Source: Arthrobacter sp. U41 (GTDB lineage Bacteria > Actinomycetota > Actinomycetes > Actinomycetales > Micrococcaceae). From it: a stretch of DNA of 64,000 nucleotides. Of this stretch, positions 52,251 through 60,832 are shown piece after piece (the first letter of the stretch is position 1; every line of letters begins with the position of its first letter). Location of the stretch: the NCBI RefSeq assembly GCF_001750145.1, contig NZ_CP015732.1, positions 1,488,001-1,552,000 of the forward strand. Direction: 5' to 3'. Under the pieces are notes generated by a model. That model made no database searches, had not been told where the DNA came from, and saw only the letters and a program-made list of their open reading frames with translations. A program made the translations under genes and the position numbers.

Positions 52251-53759
52251 GTGCCCTTTGAATCAGAGCTTTTCGAAGCAGATGTGCTGGCCGCCTTCCC
52301 GGCGGAGGTCCGGATTCCCGCCCGGACGGTCGCCGCGGCCCTGGAATCCGCAGCTGAGTCCTCACCCCGGATGCTGGTGGTGCTCGACGACGACCCGACT
52401 GGGACACAGTCCGTCGCGGACCTGCCGGTCCTCACCCGCTGGGATGTCGCCGACTTCACCTGGGCTTTCAGCCACCGCATCAACGGCCGCCGCCCGGACG
52501 CCGTCTACGTCCTGACAAACACCCGGAGCCTGGACCCCGACGAGGCTGCCGTCCGCAACGCGGACGTGGTCCGGAACGCCCTCGCGGCGGCCGCCCTCGA
52601 AATCGGGCTGCGCCTCGGTTTCGTCAGCCGCAGCGACTCCACACTCCGCGGCCACTATCCGCTGGAACCGGACACAATTGCGGCGACCGTCGCCGCCGTC
52701 AGCGGCGAGGTGACGGACGGCGTCGTGATCGTCCCCGCGTTCCCCGACGCCGGACGCGTGACGATCGGCGGCGTGCACTTCATGCGCGGCACCGGCGAGG
52801 ACAAGGGCAAGCTCACCCCGGTGGCAGAGACCGAATTCGCCCGGGACGCGAGCTTCGGCTTCGCCAACTCCGAACTGGCCAAATACGTCGAAGAGAAGTC
52901 CAAGGGCCGTTTCCCGGCGGAATCCGTGATTGTGCTGTCCCTGGACGTAATCCGCGCCGCGGGCCAGGACGGCGACCCCCAGGTCTCAGCGAAAGCCATC
53001 GCGGACGCCATCGACTCCGCCACGGACTCCACCCCGATCGTGGCCGACATCGTGACCGAAAACGACCTCCGGGCCCTGGCGCTCGGCCTGGAGGAGGCCG
53101 AACGCCGCGGCAAGAAGCTGCTCTACCGGGTGGGTCCGCCGTTTGTCCGCGGCCGCATCGGCCAGGAAATCCGCGCCGAGCTCAGCGGCGAGGAGGCGTA
53201 CGCGGGCAACACGCCCTCCGAGGCCGGCGGCCTGATCGTGGTCGGCTCGCACGTCGGTGTCACCACCCGCCAGCTCAAGGCCCTCGTCGAGCAGCACGGC
53301 GCGGCCCGCATCGTGGAGATCGACGTCGAAAGGCTGCTCGGCGGCACGGCTGACGGGTACCTGGACGAAATCGTCCGGACCGTCGTGGAGTCCCTGCGCA
53401 GCGCCGACGTCATTCTGCACACGAGCCGCCTGCTCATCAAGACCGACGACGCCGCCGAGAGCCTGCGGATCGCCCGCACCGTGTCCGCCGCGGTCGTCGC
53501 AGTGGTAAACCGGACCCTGAAGACGTTCCCGCCGCGCTTTGTCATCGCGAAGGGCGGCATCACCTCCTCGGACGTGGCCGCCCACGGCCTGGAAATCCGC
53601 CATGCCATTGTCCGCGGCCCCATGCTGCCGGGCATCGTCAGCCTGTGGGAGCCGGTGGACGGACCCGCGAAGGGCATTCCCTACGTCGTCTTTGCCGGCA
53701 ATGTCGGTGACGACCAGTCCCTGGTCCAGGTCACCCGCAAGCTCAGCAACACCTTCTGA
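52251..53759 (+). CDS. Four-carbon acid sugar kinase (DUF1537, OtnK/LtnK-like)
   Basis: ATP-dependent kinase for a tetronate-type acid (threonate, erythronate or their 3-oxo forms). 502 residues from GTG 52251, which has GGAG five bases upstream; an in-frame ATG at 52194 lies inside the operator and lacks a ribosome site. N-terminal domain: VVLDDDPTGTQSVADLP (about 44-60) and FVSRSDSTLRGHYPLE. C-terminal nucleotide domain: FVIAKGGITSSDVAAHGLE and YVVFAGNVGDDQSL. First gene of an operon with dehydrogenase, GntP permease and aldolase. Confidence 0.9.
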   Translation: MPFESELFEADVLAAFPAEVRIPARTVAAALESAAESSPRMLVVLDDDPTGTQSVADLPVLTRWDVADFTWAFSHRINGRRPDAVYVLTNTRSLDPDEAAVRNADVVRNALAAAALEIGLRLGFVSRSDSTLRGHYPLEPDTIAATVAAVSGEVTDGVVIVPAFPDAGRVTIGGVHFMRGTGEDKGKLTPVAETEFARDASFGFANSELAKYVEEKSKGRFPAESVIVLSLDVIRAAGQDGDPQVSAKAIADAIDSATDSTPIVADIVTENDLRALALGLEEAERRGKKLLYRVGPPFVRGRIGQEIRAELSGEEAYAGNTPSEAGGLIVVGSHVGVTTRQLKALVEQHGAARIVEIDVERLLGGTADGYLDEIVRTVVESLRSADVILHTSRLLIKTDDAAESLRIARTVSAAVVAVVNRTLKTFPPRFVIAKGGITSSDVAAHGLEIRHAIVRGPMLPGIVSLWEPVDGPAKGIPYVVFAGNVGDDQSLVQVTRKLSNTF

Positions 53760-53790
53760 CCCCCGCCGCCTCATTTCAACGGAGTAAACC

Positions 53791-54686
53791 ATGAACTACA
53801 AAGTCACCGTCCTTGGCCTGGGCGCCATGGGACTGCCCATGGCCACACGGCTGGCCACCCGGCTGACCGTCCACGGCTTCGATATCGCCGAGCCGCGCCT
53901 GCGGCTCGCCGAAGCCGCCGGGGTCCGCACCTTCGCCTCTGCCCGCGAAAAGCGTCCGAGGGCGCCGATGCGCTGCTGCTGGCAGTGCGCAACGGCGAGC
54001 AGCTGGACGACGTCCTGTTCGGCGAGAACGGCGTCGCCTCCGTGCTGAAGCCGGGCGCCGTCGTGATCCTCGGCAGCACCGTCGGCACCGACGCCATTCC
54101 GGCCGCCGTCGCCCGGCTTGCGGAATTCGGGGTGGCCCTGGTGGACGCGCCACTCTCCGGCGGGCCCAAGCGCGCCGGCGAAGGTGATCTGCTGATCGTC
54201 GTCGGCGCCGAACCGCAGGCGCTGGAAGCGGCCCGCCCCGTCCTGAAACTGCTCGCCTCCACACTGACCGTCGTGGGGGACAAGCCCGGCGACGGACAGG
54301 CCCTCAAGACCGTCAACCAGCTGCTCTGCGGGATCCACATCGCCGCAGCAGCCGAGGCGATGGCCCTTGCGGACGCCCTCGGCCTGGACCAGGCCAAGAC
54401 CCTCGCGGCCCTGGAGGCCGGCGCCGCCGGGTCCTTTATGCTGTCCAACCGCGGACCCCGCATCCTGGAGGCCTACACGGAAAACGGCGCGGAGGTCCTC
54501 AGCCGCCTGGACATCTTCGTCAAGGACATGGGCATTGTCGGCAAGGCAACCCGCGCCGCCGGCCTCGCCGCCCCGGTCGCCGCGGCCGCCGAACAGCTGT
54601 ACCTCCTGGGCCAGGCCCAGGGCCTCGCCGCCGCCGACGATTCCGCCGTGATCAAGGTCCTCGCGCCCACGAAGCGCACCGCCTAG
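53791..54686 (+). pseudogene. LtnD-like NAD-binding hydroxyacid dehydrogenase, frameshifted
   Basis: Beta-hydroxyacid dehydrogenase family (L-threonate/D-erythronate dehydrogenase-like), about 298 residues if repaired. Rossmann start VTVLGLGAMGLPMATRLA; the frame breaks at about 53947-53956 (coding CGCGAAAAGCGTCC). One extra G after AAAG, or loss of two A, restores SEGADALLLAVRNGEQLDDVLF. After that come DAPLSGGPKRAGEGDLLIVVG (substrate loop, shortened) and the catalytic Lys in VNQLLCGIH context (ALKTVNQL). All later motifs are intact, so this is one recent lesion or a sequencing error. Confidence 0.85.
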
Positions 54687-54811
54687 TTCCTGCCCCCAGC
54701 TCGGCCTGTAGTTCCCCAAAAACCCGGCGACGGCGGCTCCCCCTCCGCCGTCGCCGCTGAACCCCATCCCGCCGGTCGTCCAACCGACTGGCCCGTCAAA
54801 GGAGACACCCG

Positions 54812-56227
54812 ATGAGCGCTCTCGCTCTCCTGGCCATCGCGGCAGCAGGCGTAGCCCTGCTGCTGCTGGCCGTCATCAAGTTCAAGATCCCCGCCTTTCT
54901 GGCGCTGCTGGTTGTCAGCGTCAGCGTGGCGCTGGCCGCCGGGATTCCGCTTCCGGACATCATCAAGACCGTCACCGAAGGCATGGGCGGCACGCTCGGC
55001 TCGGTCGCCATCCTGGTTGGCCTCGGCGCGATGCTCGGCAAAATGATTGAAATATCCGGCGGGGCCCAGGCCCTGGCCGGCAAATTCACCCAGCTGCTGG
55101 GACCCCGCCGGGTCATCGCAGCCCTGACCTCGGCGGCGTTCCTGCTGGCCATCCCGGTCTTCTTCGACGTCGGGTTCATCATCCTGATCCCCATCATCTA
55201 CGGCTTCTCCAAGGCCGCCGGGGTCAACCCCGTCAAGATCGGGCTGCCCGTCGGTGCCATCATGCTGGCAATCCACGTCGTCGTCCCGCCGCACCCCGGC
55301 GTCGTCGGCGGCGCGGGGATCCTCAAGGCTGATATCGGCTGGACCACCATCATCGGCCTCCTGATCTGCATCCCCGTCGGAGTCCTCGGATACTTTGTCG
55401 CGAAGAAATTGAACCGCCGCGAATACAGCATGCTGTCCGGCACCGCCGAGCAGTTCCGCCTCTTCGGCACCGGCAAATCCGAGGTCGAACAGGATGCCAC
55501 CGCCGGCGGCGGCGTGGCCGTCAAGACGGCGGCCAAAACCGCCCCCAGCCCGGCCATGATCATCACGCTGATCGTGCTGCCGATCCTGATGATCATGGTG
55601 GGAACTGTCGGAGCCGTCCTGCTGCCCAAGGGCAGCCTGGCGTCCGACGTGGCTGCCTTCGTCGGCGCACCCCTGATCGCCCTCCTGACCGCCCTGGGAC
55701 TGGCCTACTACTTCCTGGGCATCCGCCGCGGCTGGTCTTCCCAGCAGACCGGCGAGGTCATGGACTCCGCACTCGCCCCCACCGCCATTGTGATCCTGGT
55801 GACCGGCGCCGGCGGCGTCTTCGGAAAGGTCCTCACCGTTTCCGGCATCGGCAAGGCACTCGCCGAGGGGCTGCAGAGCGTGGGCCTGCCGCTGATCCTG
55901 ATGGCGTTCATCCTGGCCGCGGTGCTCCGCGCCTCGCAGGGATCGGCCACCGTAGCCATCATCACCACCGCCGGCCTGCTGGCCGCGTCGGTTGCCGACG
56001 GCGGCTACACGCCGGTGCAGACCGCCCTGATCCTGGTGTCAATCGGCTTCGGCGCCTTCGGCCTGAGCCACATCAACGACTCGGGCTTCTGGATCGTCAC
56101 CCGGTATCTGGGGTTGTCCGTTGCTGACGGCCTGCGCACGTGGACCGTACTCACCACGATCCTCGGCGTGGCTGGCTTTGCCCTGACGATCCTTGTCTGG
56201 ACCCTGGTGGGAGGCCTGAGCGCCTGA
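54812..56227 (+). CDS. GntP-family gluconate/sugar-acid permease
   Basis: 471 residues and about 12 membrane spans; proton symporter for gluconate-type acids. Family marks: LGAMLGKMIEISGGAQALA (about 72-90), PVFFDVGFIILIPIIYG (about 115-131), HVVVPPHPGVVGGA (about 156-169) and GFGAFGLSHINDSGFWIV in the last third. Loop of low complexity at about 225-245. Third gene of the sugar-acid operon; the aldolase ATG overlaps its stop (TGATG). Probable importer of the tetronate substrate. Confidence 0.93.
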   Translation: MSALALLAIAAAGVALLLLAVIKFKIPAFLALLVVSVSVALAAGIPLPDIIKTVTEGMGGTLGSVAILVGLGAMLGKMIEISGGAQALAGKFTQLLGPRRVIAALTSAAFLLAIPVFFDVGFIILIPIIYGFSKAAGVNPVKIGLPVGAIMLAIHVVVPPHPGVVGGAGILKADIGWTTIIGLLICIPVGVLGYFVAKKLNRREYSMLSGTAEQFRLFGTGKSEVEQDATAGGGVAVKTAAKTAPSPAMIITLIVLPILMIMVGTVGAVLLPKGSLASDVAAFVGAPLIALLTALGLAYYFLGIRRGWSSQQTGEVMDSALAPTAIVILVTGAGGVFGKVLTVSGIGKALAEGLQSVGLPLILMAFILAAVLRASQGSATVAIITTAGLLAASVADGGYTPVQTALILVSIGFGAFGLSHINDSGFWIVTRYLGLSVADGLRTWTVLTTILGVAGFALTILVWTLVGGLSA

Positions 56228-57105
56228 TGCGTGCCCGCCTCGATCAGTTGGTAGTCTCGGCCCTCCAGCAGGGATCGGCCGTTCCGGCCTTCACCTGCTA
56301 CGACTTCACCACCGCGCTCGCAGTGGTGGCGGCGGCGGAGGACGCCGGCCGCGGCGCCATTCTGCTCATCTCGCCCAGCACCGCGGCCACACCGAACGGA
56401 CTCCGGCTGATCGGGGCGCTGCGGGGCCTCGCCGACGGCGCCAGCGTTCCGGTTGCCGTGCAGCTCGACCACGCCTCGGACCTCGGGGTGATTGCCGACG
56501 CCGTTACCGCGGGGGCCGACTCCGTCCTGGTGGACGGATCATCGCTTCCCTATGAGGACAACATCGCGCTGGTCCGGGCGGCGCGCGCCCTGCTTGACGG
56601 CGCCGGCTCCGCCCAGGGAATTGTGATTGAAGCGGAACTAGGCGGGCTCGCCGGCGACGAGGACAGGGCCTTCGGATCCGACGCCGCAGGCAGCGCCCCG
56701 GCGGCAGGCACGGCCGGCCTCACCGACTCCGCGCAGGTGGAGGACTTCGTGGCCCGGACCGGTGCCCAGCTGCTGGCCGTCGCGGTGGGCAACGTCCACG
56801 GCAAGTACCAGGGCGAGCCGGAGCTGCGATGGGACGTGCTGCAGGACATTGCCGTGCGGACCCGCATTCCCCTGGTGCTCCATGGCGCCTCGGGAATCCC
56901 CGCCGCCGAGCTCGTCAAAGCTGCCGCCATGAACGTGGGGAAGGTCAATTTCAACACCGAGCTGCGTACCGGCGTGCTGGAGACCCTCGAGGCACACACG
57001 GCCTCGCACCGGAGGGATGGCGAGAACCTCCAGGGATTGCTGGCGGAGTGGGACGCCTCGGCAGGGGCGTTCGCGGCCTCCGCGCTGGCGACGCTCTCAC
57101 GCTGA
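56227..57105 (+). CDS. Class II fructose-bisphosphate-type aldolase
   Basis: Zinc-dependent aldolase of the FBA/GatY/KbaY family, 292 residues. Zinc-ligand His in VQLDHASDL (about 82), in GNVHGKYQGE (about 188) and in VLHGASGIPAAE (about 221), with VEAE-like IEAELGGLAGDED in between and the phosphate loop NVGKVNFNTELR. ATG 56227 overlaps the permease stop. In described threonate/erythronate pathways the last step uses a different (fuculose-type) aldolase, OtnC; here an FBA-like enzyme takes that slot. Confidence 0.9.
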   Translation: MRARLDQLVVSALQQGSAVPAFTCYDFTTALAVVAAAEDAGRGAILLISPSTAATPNGLRLIGALRGLADGASVPVAVQLDHASDLGVIADAVTAGADSVLVDGSSLPYEDNIALVRAARALLDGAGSAQGIVIEAELGGLAGDEDRAFGSDAAGSAPAAGTAGLTDSAQVEDFVARTGAQLLAVAVGNVHGKYQGEPELRWDVLQDIAVRTRIPLVLHGASGIPAAELVKAAAMNVGKVNFNTELRTGVLETLEAHTASHRRDGENLQGLLAEWDASAGAFAASALATLSR

Positions 57106-57247
57106 TTCTCGCACGGGCCGGAAACCGGCAGCAGGGCCCGGTGCCCGCCGGCACTGGCCCTCCGCATGGACAAGGCCGACAATGGAGCAACGCAGCAGCG
57201 TGCACGCTCACCACCCGGGCGTGCCGGCAGGTTTCCTAAGAGGCTCC

Positions 57248-58582
57248 ATGGTTCCACGGCAGCGGGCAGCGGGAGGGCAGGCAGTGCGGCCCGACCGTGA
57301 CCTGGTGATCGATCTCGCCAGGTTCTACTGTCTTGCGCTCGTGGTGGTGGGGCACACCATGATGGTCAGTCCGGTGCTGCACCCGGACGGTACCGTAACC
57401 TCTGTGAACACCCTCGGCAACCAGCGCTGGTTCGAACCGGTGATCTGGGTGCTGCAGGTCATGCCACTCTTCTTCGTCGCCGGCGGCATCACCGGTCTGC
57501 AGGCCTGGCGCCGCCTCCGCGCCCGGGGCGGCAACGCGTTCGACTTTATGCAGGCGCGGATGCTGCGGCTTCTGCGCCCGGCCGCCGTGCTGCTCGCCCT
57601 CATGTTTTCCGGGCTCTGGGCGGCGCGGCTGGCCGGCGTGGACCCGCAGGTTGTCCAGTTGCTGGTTGCCGGAGCCGGCATGCCGCTGTGGTTCCTTGCC
57701 GCATACCTGGCGGCGCAGTTGAACCTTCCGCTGCTGGCGCGGCTGCACGCACGGGCGCCCTGGCTGACAATGGCGGGGCTCACGTCGCTGGTGGTGGCGG
57801 TGGACTGCCTGCGGGGGACGGTGCCGGCTCTGGCATACCTGAACATGGTCTTCCTGTGGTGCGCCGTGCAGCAGCTTGGATTCCTGCTCGCCGACGGCGG
57901 ACCGCTGGCCCTCCGGCGCCCGGCGCTGGCCGGCATGATCCTGGGCAGCAACCTGGTCCTGGGGCTGGTGGTGTGGCTGGGGCTGTACTCCGGGAACATG
58001 CTGGTCAACCTCAACCCGCCCAACCTGACCCTTTTGCTGCTCGGGGTTTCGCAGGCCGCCACCCTGCAGCTCTTCCGGCCTGTGCTGGCGGGACTGGTTT
58101 CACTCTCCCGGGTGCAGGCTTTCATTGCAGCGGCCGGGCGGCGGTCGATGACCGTCTACCTGTGGCATCTGCCCCTCCTCGCGGCGATGTCCGGCCTGCT
58201 GCTGCTGACCGACTTTCCCCAGCCGGCGGGGGGAACTGCCGCCTGGTGGTGGGGGCGGCCGCTGGTGCTGCTGGCCCTGATCGGCCTGCTGCTGCCCGTG
58301 CTGGCGCTCTTCGGCCGGCTCGAAGAACGCCCCACGACCCCCGCCTCCGCAAGGCGTCCGGCGGCCGCCGTGGCGACGGCAGCCGTCGCCGTCTATGTCC
58401 CGGTGGCCGACGCCGCGCTCAACGGATTGACGCTGGGACTGCTCGGCGGGGGAGCGGCGTGTTTTGTGCTCGCGGTCCTGCTGCTGGGGCGGATCCCCGC
58501 CCGGCTGGTGGCCGGTTCGGGCCCGGGCAGTGCGGGCCCGCCATTGCCACGCCCGCCTTTAAGTGCCAATGTCGAACCATGA
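57248..58582 (+). CDS. Membrane acyltransferase, family 3 (OafA-like)
   Basis: 444 residues and about ten membrane spans; transfers acyl groups to envelope glycans or lipids. Start DLVIDLARFYCLALVVVGHTMM contains the catalytic-type Arg/His (ARF ... GHT, residues 22-36), and MPLFFVAGGITGLQAWRR matches the second span of the family; YLWHLPLL is the late conserved motif (about 303). ATG 57248 has AAGAGG close upstream. Overlaps the next gene by four bases. Target unknown. Confidence 0.88.
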   Translation: MVPRQRAAGGQAVRPDRDLVIDLARFYCLALVVVGHTMMVSPVLHPDGTVTSVNTLGNQRWFEPVIWVLQVMPLFFVAGGITGLQAWRRLRARGGNAFDFMQARMLRLLRPAAVLLALMFSGLWAARLAGVDPQVVQLLVAGAGMPLWFLAAYLAAQLNLPLLARLHARAPWLTMAGLTSLVVAVDCLRGTVPALAYLNMVFLWCAVQQLGFLLADGGPLALRRPALAGMILGSNLVLGLVVWLGLYSGNMLVNLNPPNLTLLLLGVSQAATLQLFRPVLAGLVSLSRVQAFIAAAGRRSMTVYLWHLPLLAAMSGLLLLTDFPQPAGGTAAWWWGRPLVLLALIGLLLPVLALFGRLEERPTTPASARRPAAAVATAAVAVYVPVADAALNGLTLGLLGGGAACFVLAVLLLGRIPARLVAGSGPGSAGPPLPRPPLSANVEP

Positions 58583-58923
58583 CGGAGAACTCGGCAGCCA
58601 CTGAAGACACGTTCAGCCCGGACGTATCCACCACCCGCAATGATGAGCTGCACCGCTACGAACTCCACGTTGGCGGGAAGCTGGCCGTCCAGATCCGTTT
58701 CATAGACGAGCCGGGCCATGTGGACTTCATCCACACCGATACGGAGGAACAGTTCCAGGGCCAGGGGCTCGGCAAGGTGCTGGCCCACTTCGCCCTTGAT
58801 GACGTGGTGGCGTCGGGCAAACGGATCATCCCGAATTGCCCCTTTATGTACCGGTACCTGCGCAAGCACGATGCCTACAACCAGTACATCGACTGGCCGG
58901 AGCATCCCCCGGAGGGAGCCTGA
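58579..58923 (+). CDS. Small GNAT-like acetyltransferase (YidJ/DUF type)
   Basis: 114 residues of the short GNAT type related to eukaryotic GTLF3B/YjdJ. FIHTDTEEQFQGQGLGKVLAHFAL (shortened) contains the acetyl-CoA loop QGQGLG (about residues 60-65); IIPNCPFMYRYLRKHDAYNQYI holds the conserved Cys-Pro-Phe and tail. Its ATGA overlaps the acyltransferase stop, so the two are coupled. Substrate unknown. Confidence 0.88.
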   Translation: MTENSAATEDTFSPDVSTTRNDELHRYELHVGGKLAVQIRFIDEPGHVDFIHTDTEEQFQGQGLGKVLAHFALDDVVASGKRIIPNCPFMYRYLRKHDAYNQYIDWPEHPPEGA

Positions 58924-59046
58924 ACTCCACGCTCCTGGCGGCCGGGGCTGCCGGGGAGCGCGCCGCCTTGTGACCGGGGCAACAACCGCATAAAGTTTGA
59001 GCAGAGTTATGCAGCCGGCTCTTGGACGTGTCCCTTTGGAGAACCC

Positions 59047-59817
59047 ATGAACCACAAACTGCGTGTGCTTGTCCGTGTGGATGTCGATCCCGGACAAGTG
59101 ACCCTCGAAGTCACCGGCTGCCTCACCCAAGCTGATTCCCCCGCCCTGCTGCACATCATGCGGAGGGCGGGCCGGCTCGGTGCCGGCACCGATGTCATGA
59201 TCGATCTCCACAGGTCGTCCCATCTGGACCCGGAGATCCTCCTGCAGCTGCGGTCGATCGCCGGTGCCAGCGTGGCCGCTGCCGCGCCGGGCGCCGCGAC
59301 CCCTGCCGGGGCGGAGCCGTTCCGCGTCACCCTGGCAGAACCCGCGGAACTCCCGATCTGCCTGCTGCACGTCGGATCCGACGGCGAAGTCCTCGCCGGA
59401 CTCGAGGGGCAGATCCCGGCGGTGCCGCTGTTTGATGTCGCTTCCGACTCCCTCGCAGAACGCCAGATGGAGGTCTCCGCTGACCGTACCTCCGGCCTTG
59501 GCTCCGCGGGTGGGCTGACGCCGGGACTGAACGGGGCCTGCAGCCCAATCCCGGATGAGCTCAACACCATCAACGGCCTGGAGCTCTCGGAGTACTTCGA
59601 AGGAACCCTTGACCCGGCCGCCACGGTCCGGGCATTGTCCGACGTCGCCCTCGGCCAGCTGGCCGATGCCCTCTACCGTCACCTCGACACGCCCAGCCCG
59701 TCCTTTGGCGCGCACACCTGGTACGAGCTGGCGACCGAAGAGCTGCAGAACCGCAAACGGGACCGCGCGGGCGGCCCCGCCGAGGGCGAACTGGCGACCG
59801 GGCAGGCCCTTGCCTGA
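59047..59817 (+). CDS. STAS-like / hypothetical protein
   Basis: 256 residues, soluble. Residues 1-75 have an anti-sigma-factor-antagonist (STAS) pattern: RVLVRVDVDPGQVTLEVTGCLTQ, shortened, then DVMIDLHRSSHLDPEILLQL. The remainder, Gly/Ala/Pro-rich up to about 170 and then helical (TVRALSDVALGQLADALYRHL), is not recognised. No switch kinase is nearby. GGAG precedes the ATG. Confidence 0.65.
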   Translation: MNHKLRVLVRVDVDPGQVTLEVTGCLTQADSPALLHIMRRAGRLGAGTDVMIDLHRSSHLDPEILLQLRSIAGASVAAAAPGAATPAGAEPFRVTLAEPAELPICLLHVGSDGEVLAGLEGQIPAVPLFDVASDSLAERQMEVSADRTSGLGSAGGLTPGLNGACSPIPDELNTINGLELSEYFEGTLDPAATVRALSDVALGQLADALYRHLDTPSPSFGAHTWYELATEELQNRKRDRAGGPAEGELATGQALA

Positions 59818-59835
59818 GGCAGGAACACGCCGGGT

Positions 59836-59850
59836 TAGGCTGTCGCCATG
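59836..59850 (+). promoter_or_regulatory. -10 box giving a leaderless start
   Basis: TAGGCT (59836-59841), 6 bases, ATG 59848. Confidence 0.5.
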
Positions 59851-60627
59851 ACATCTGAAGCGATGCCGGCCGGCACGACTGCACTGATCACCGGAGCGAC
59901 CGCCGGGATCGGGGCGGAATTCGCGCGCCAGCTCGCCGAACAGGGGCACAGCGTGGTCCTGGTGGCCCGCGACGCCGCGCGGCTGAAGGCCACCGCGGAG
60001 CAGCTGGAGCGGCGGTATGGTGTCCGCGCCGAGGTGCTCGCCGCTGACCTGGCGGACGACGCCGGAGTGGCGGCTGTCGTCGGCCGGCTCACGGATCCGG
60101 CGCGTCCGGTGGAAATCCTGGTCAACAACGCCGGGATCGGCCTGCTGCGTTCCTTCGAGGAGAACGACATCGCGGAGGAGGCCGGCCACCTCAAGCTGCA
60201 TGTCGAGACTGCCATGAAGCTGACCCACGCCGCACTGCGGGGCATGCTCAGCCGGCACTCGGGCCGGATCATCAATGTCGCCAGCGTGGCGGCGTTCGTT
60301 CCCCGGGGCAGCTATTCGGCGGCGAAATCGTGGCTTGTCAGCTTTTGCCGCTGGGCCAACCTTGCCTATGCCAAACAGGGGGTCAACGTGACGGCGGTGT
60401 GCCCCGGGTTCACCCATACCGAGTTCCACGACCGGATGGGCATGGACAAAACGGTGACCCCGCGCTGGATGTGGCTGCAGGCCGAGCGGGTGGTGCGTGA
60501 GGGCCTCGCCGACAACGCCCGGGGCAAGGCCGTCTCCATCCCGACCAAGCGCTACAAGGTGCTGACCGCGGCCGCCCGCATCCTCCCGGACCGGCTCGTT
60601 GCCGGCCCGCCCCGCCGCGCCAAATAA
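59848..60627 (+). CDS. Short-chain dehydrogenase/reductase
   Basis: 259 residues, classical SDR. Cofactor motif TGATAGIGAEFA (about 15-26), NNAGIG (about 93), catalytic Ser in INVASVAAFV, and YSAAKSW for Tyr/Lys (about 155-159). An Arg at the end of strand 2 (VARDAARL) suggests NADPH. Substrate unknown; the fold and GFTHTEFHDRMG tail fit the DltE-like group. ATG six bases after a TAGGCT box. Confidence 0.92.
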   Translation: MTSEAMPAGTTALITGATAGIGAEFARQLAEQGHSVVLVARDAARLKATAEQLERRYGVRAEVLAADLADDAGVAAVVGRLTDPARPVEILVNNAGIGLLRSFEENDIAEEAGHLKLHVETAMKLTHAALRGMLSRHSGRIINVASVAAFVPRGSYSAAKSWLVSFCRWANLAYAKQGVNVTAVCPGFTHTEFHDRMGMDKTVTPRWMWLQAERVVREGLADNARGKAVSIPTKRYKVLTAAARILPDRLVAGPPRRAK

Positions 60628-60700
60628 GCGGGGCAGCCGCAGGCGGATCAGGGGCGGGCACCCGACTGTTCGCGCGGGGCCCTGCTGCCGGACACGCCTA

Positions 60701-60750
60701 AGGCCTGCCCTGCGTGCTTGCCCCAATGGGTAATCACGTAAGGCAGGCCT
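60701..60750. terminator. Large hairpin between convergent SDR and MFS genes
   Basis: AGGCCTGCC / GGCAGGCCT outer arms with inner GCGTG / CACGT, loop about 18 bases. Between two convergent genes; no long T-run, so a bidirectional terminator is probable rather than certain. Confidence 0.6.
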
Positions 60751-60832
60751 CAAGGGCGGGGCTTTTGCTACAGAATCCGGATTAGCCGGCCGGGCTCAGG
60801 ATGAACCCGACCGGGCTGCCAGAGGGGCAAGC

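Noticed and set aside
58393..60753. A 786-codon minus-strand open frame spanning four plus-strand genes
   Set aside because: Crosses several well-supported genes and has no ribosome site or domain; an artefact of high GC.
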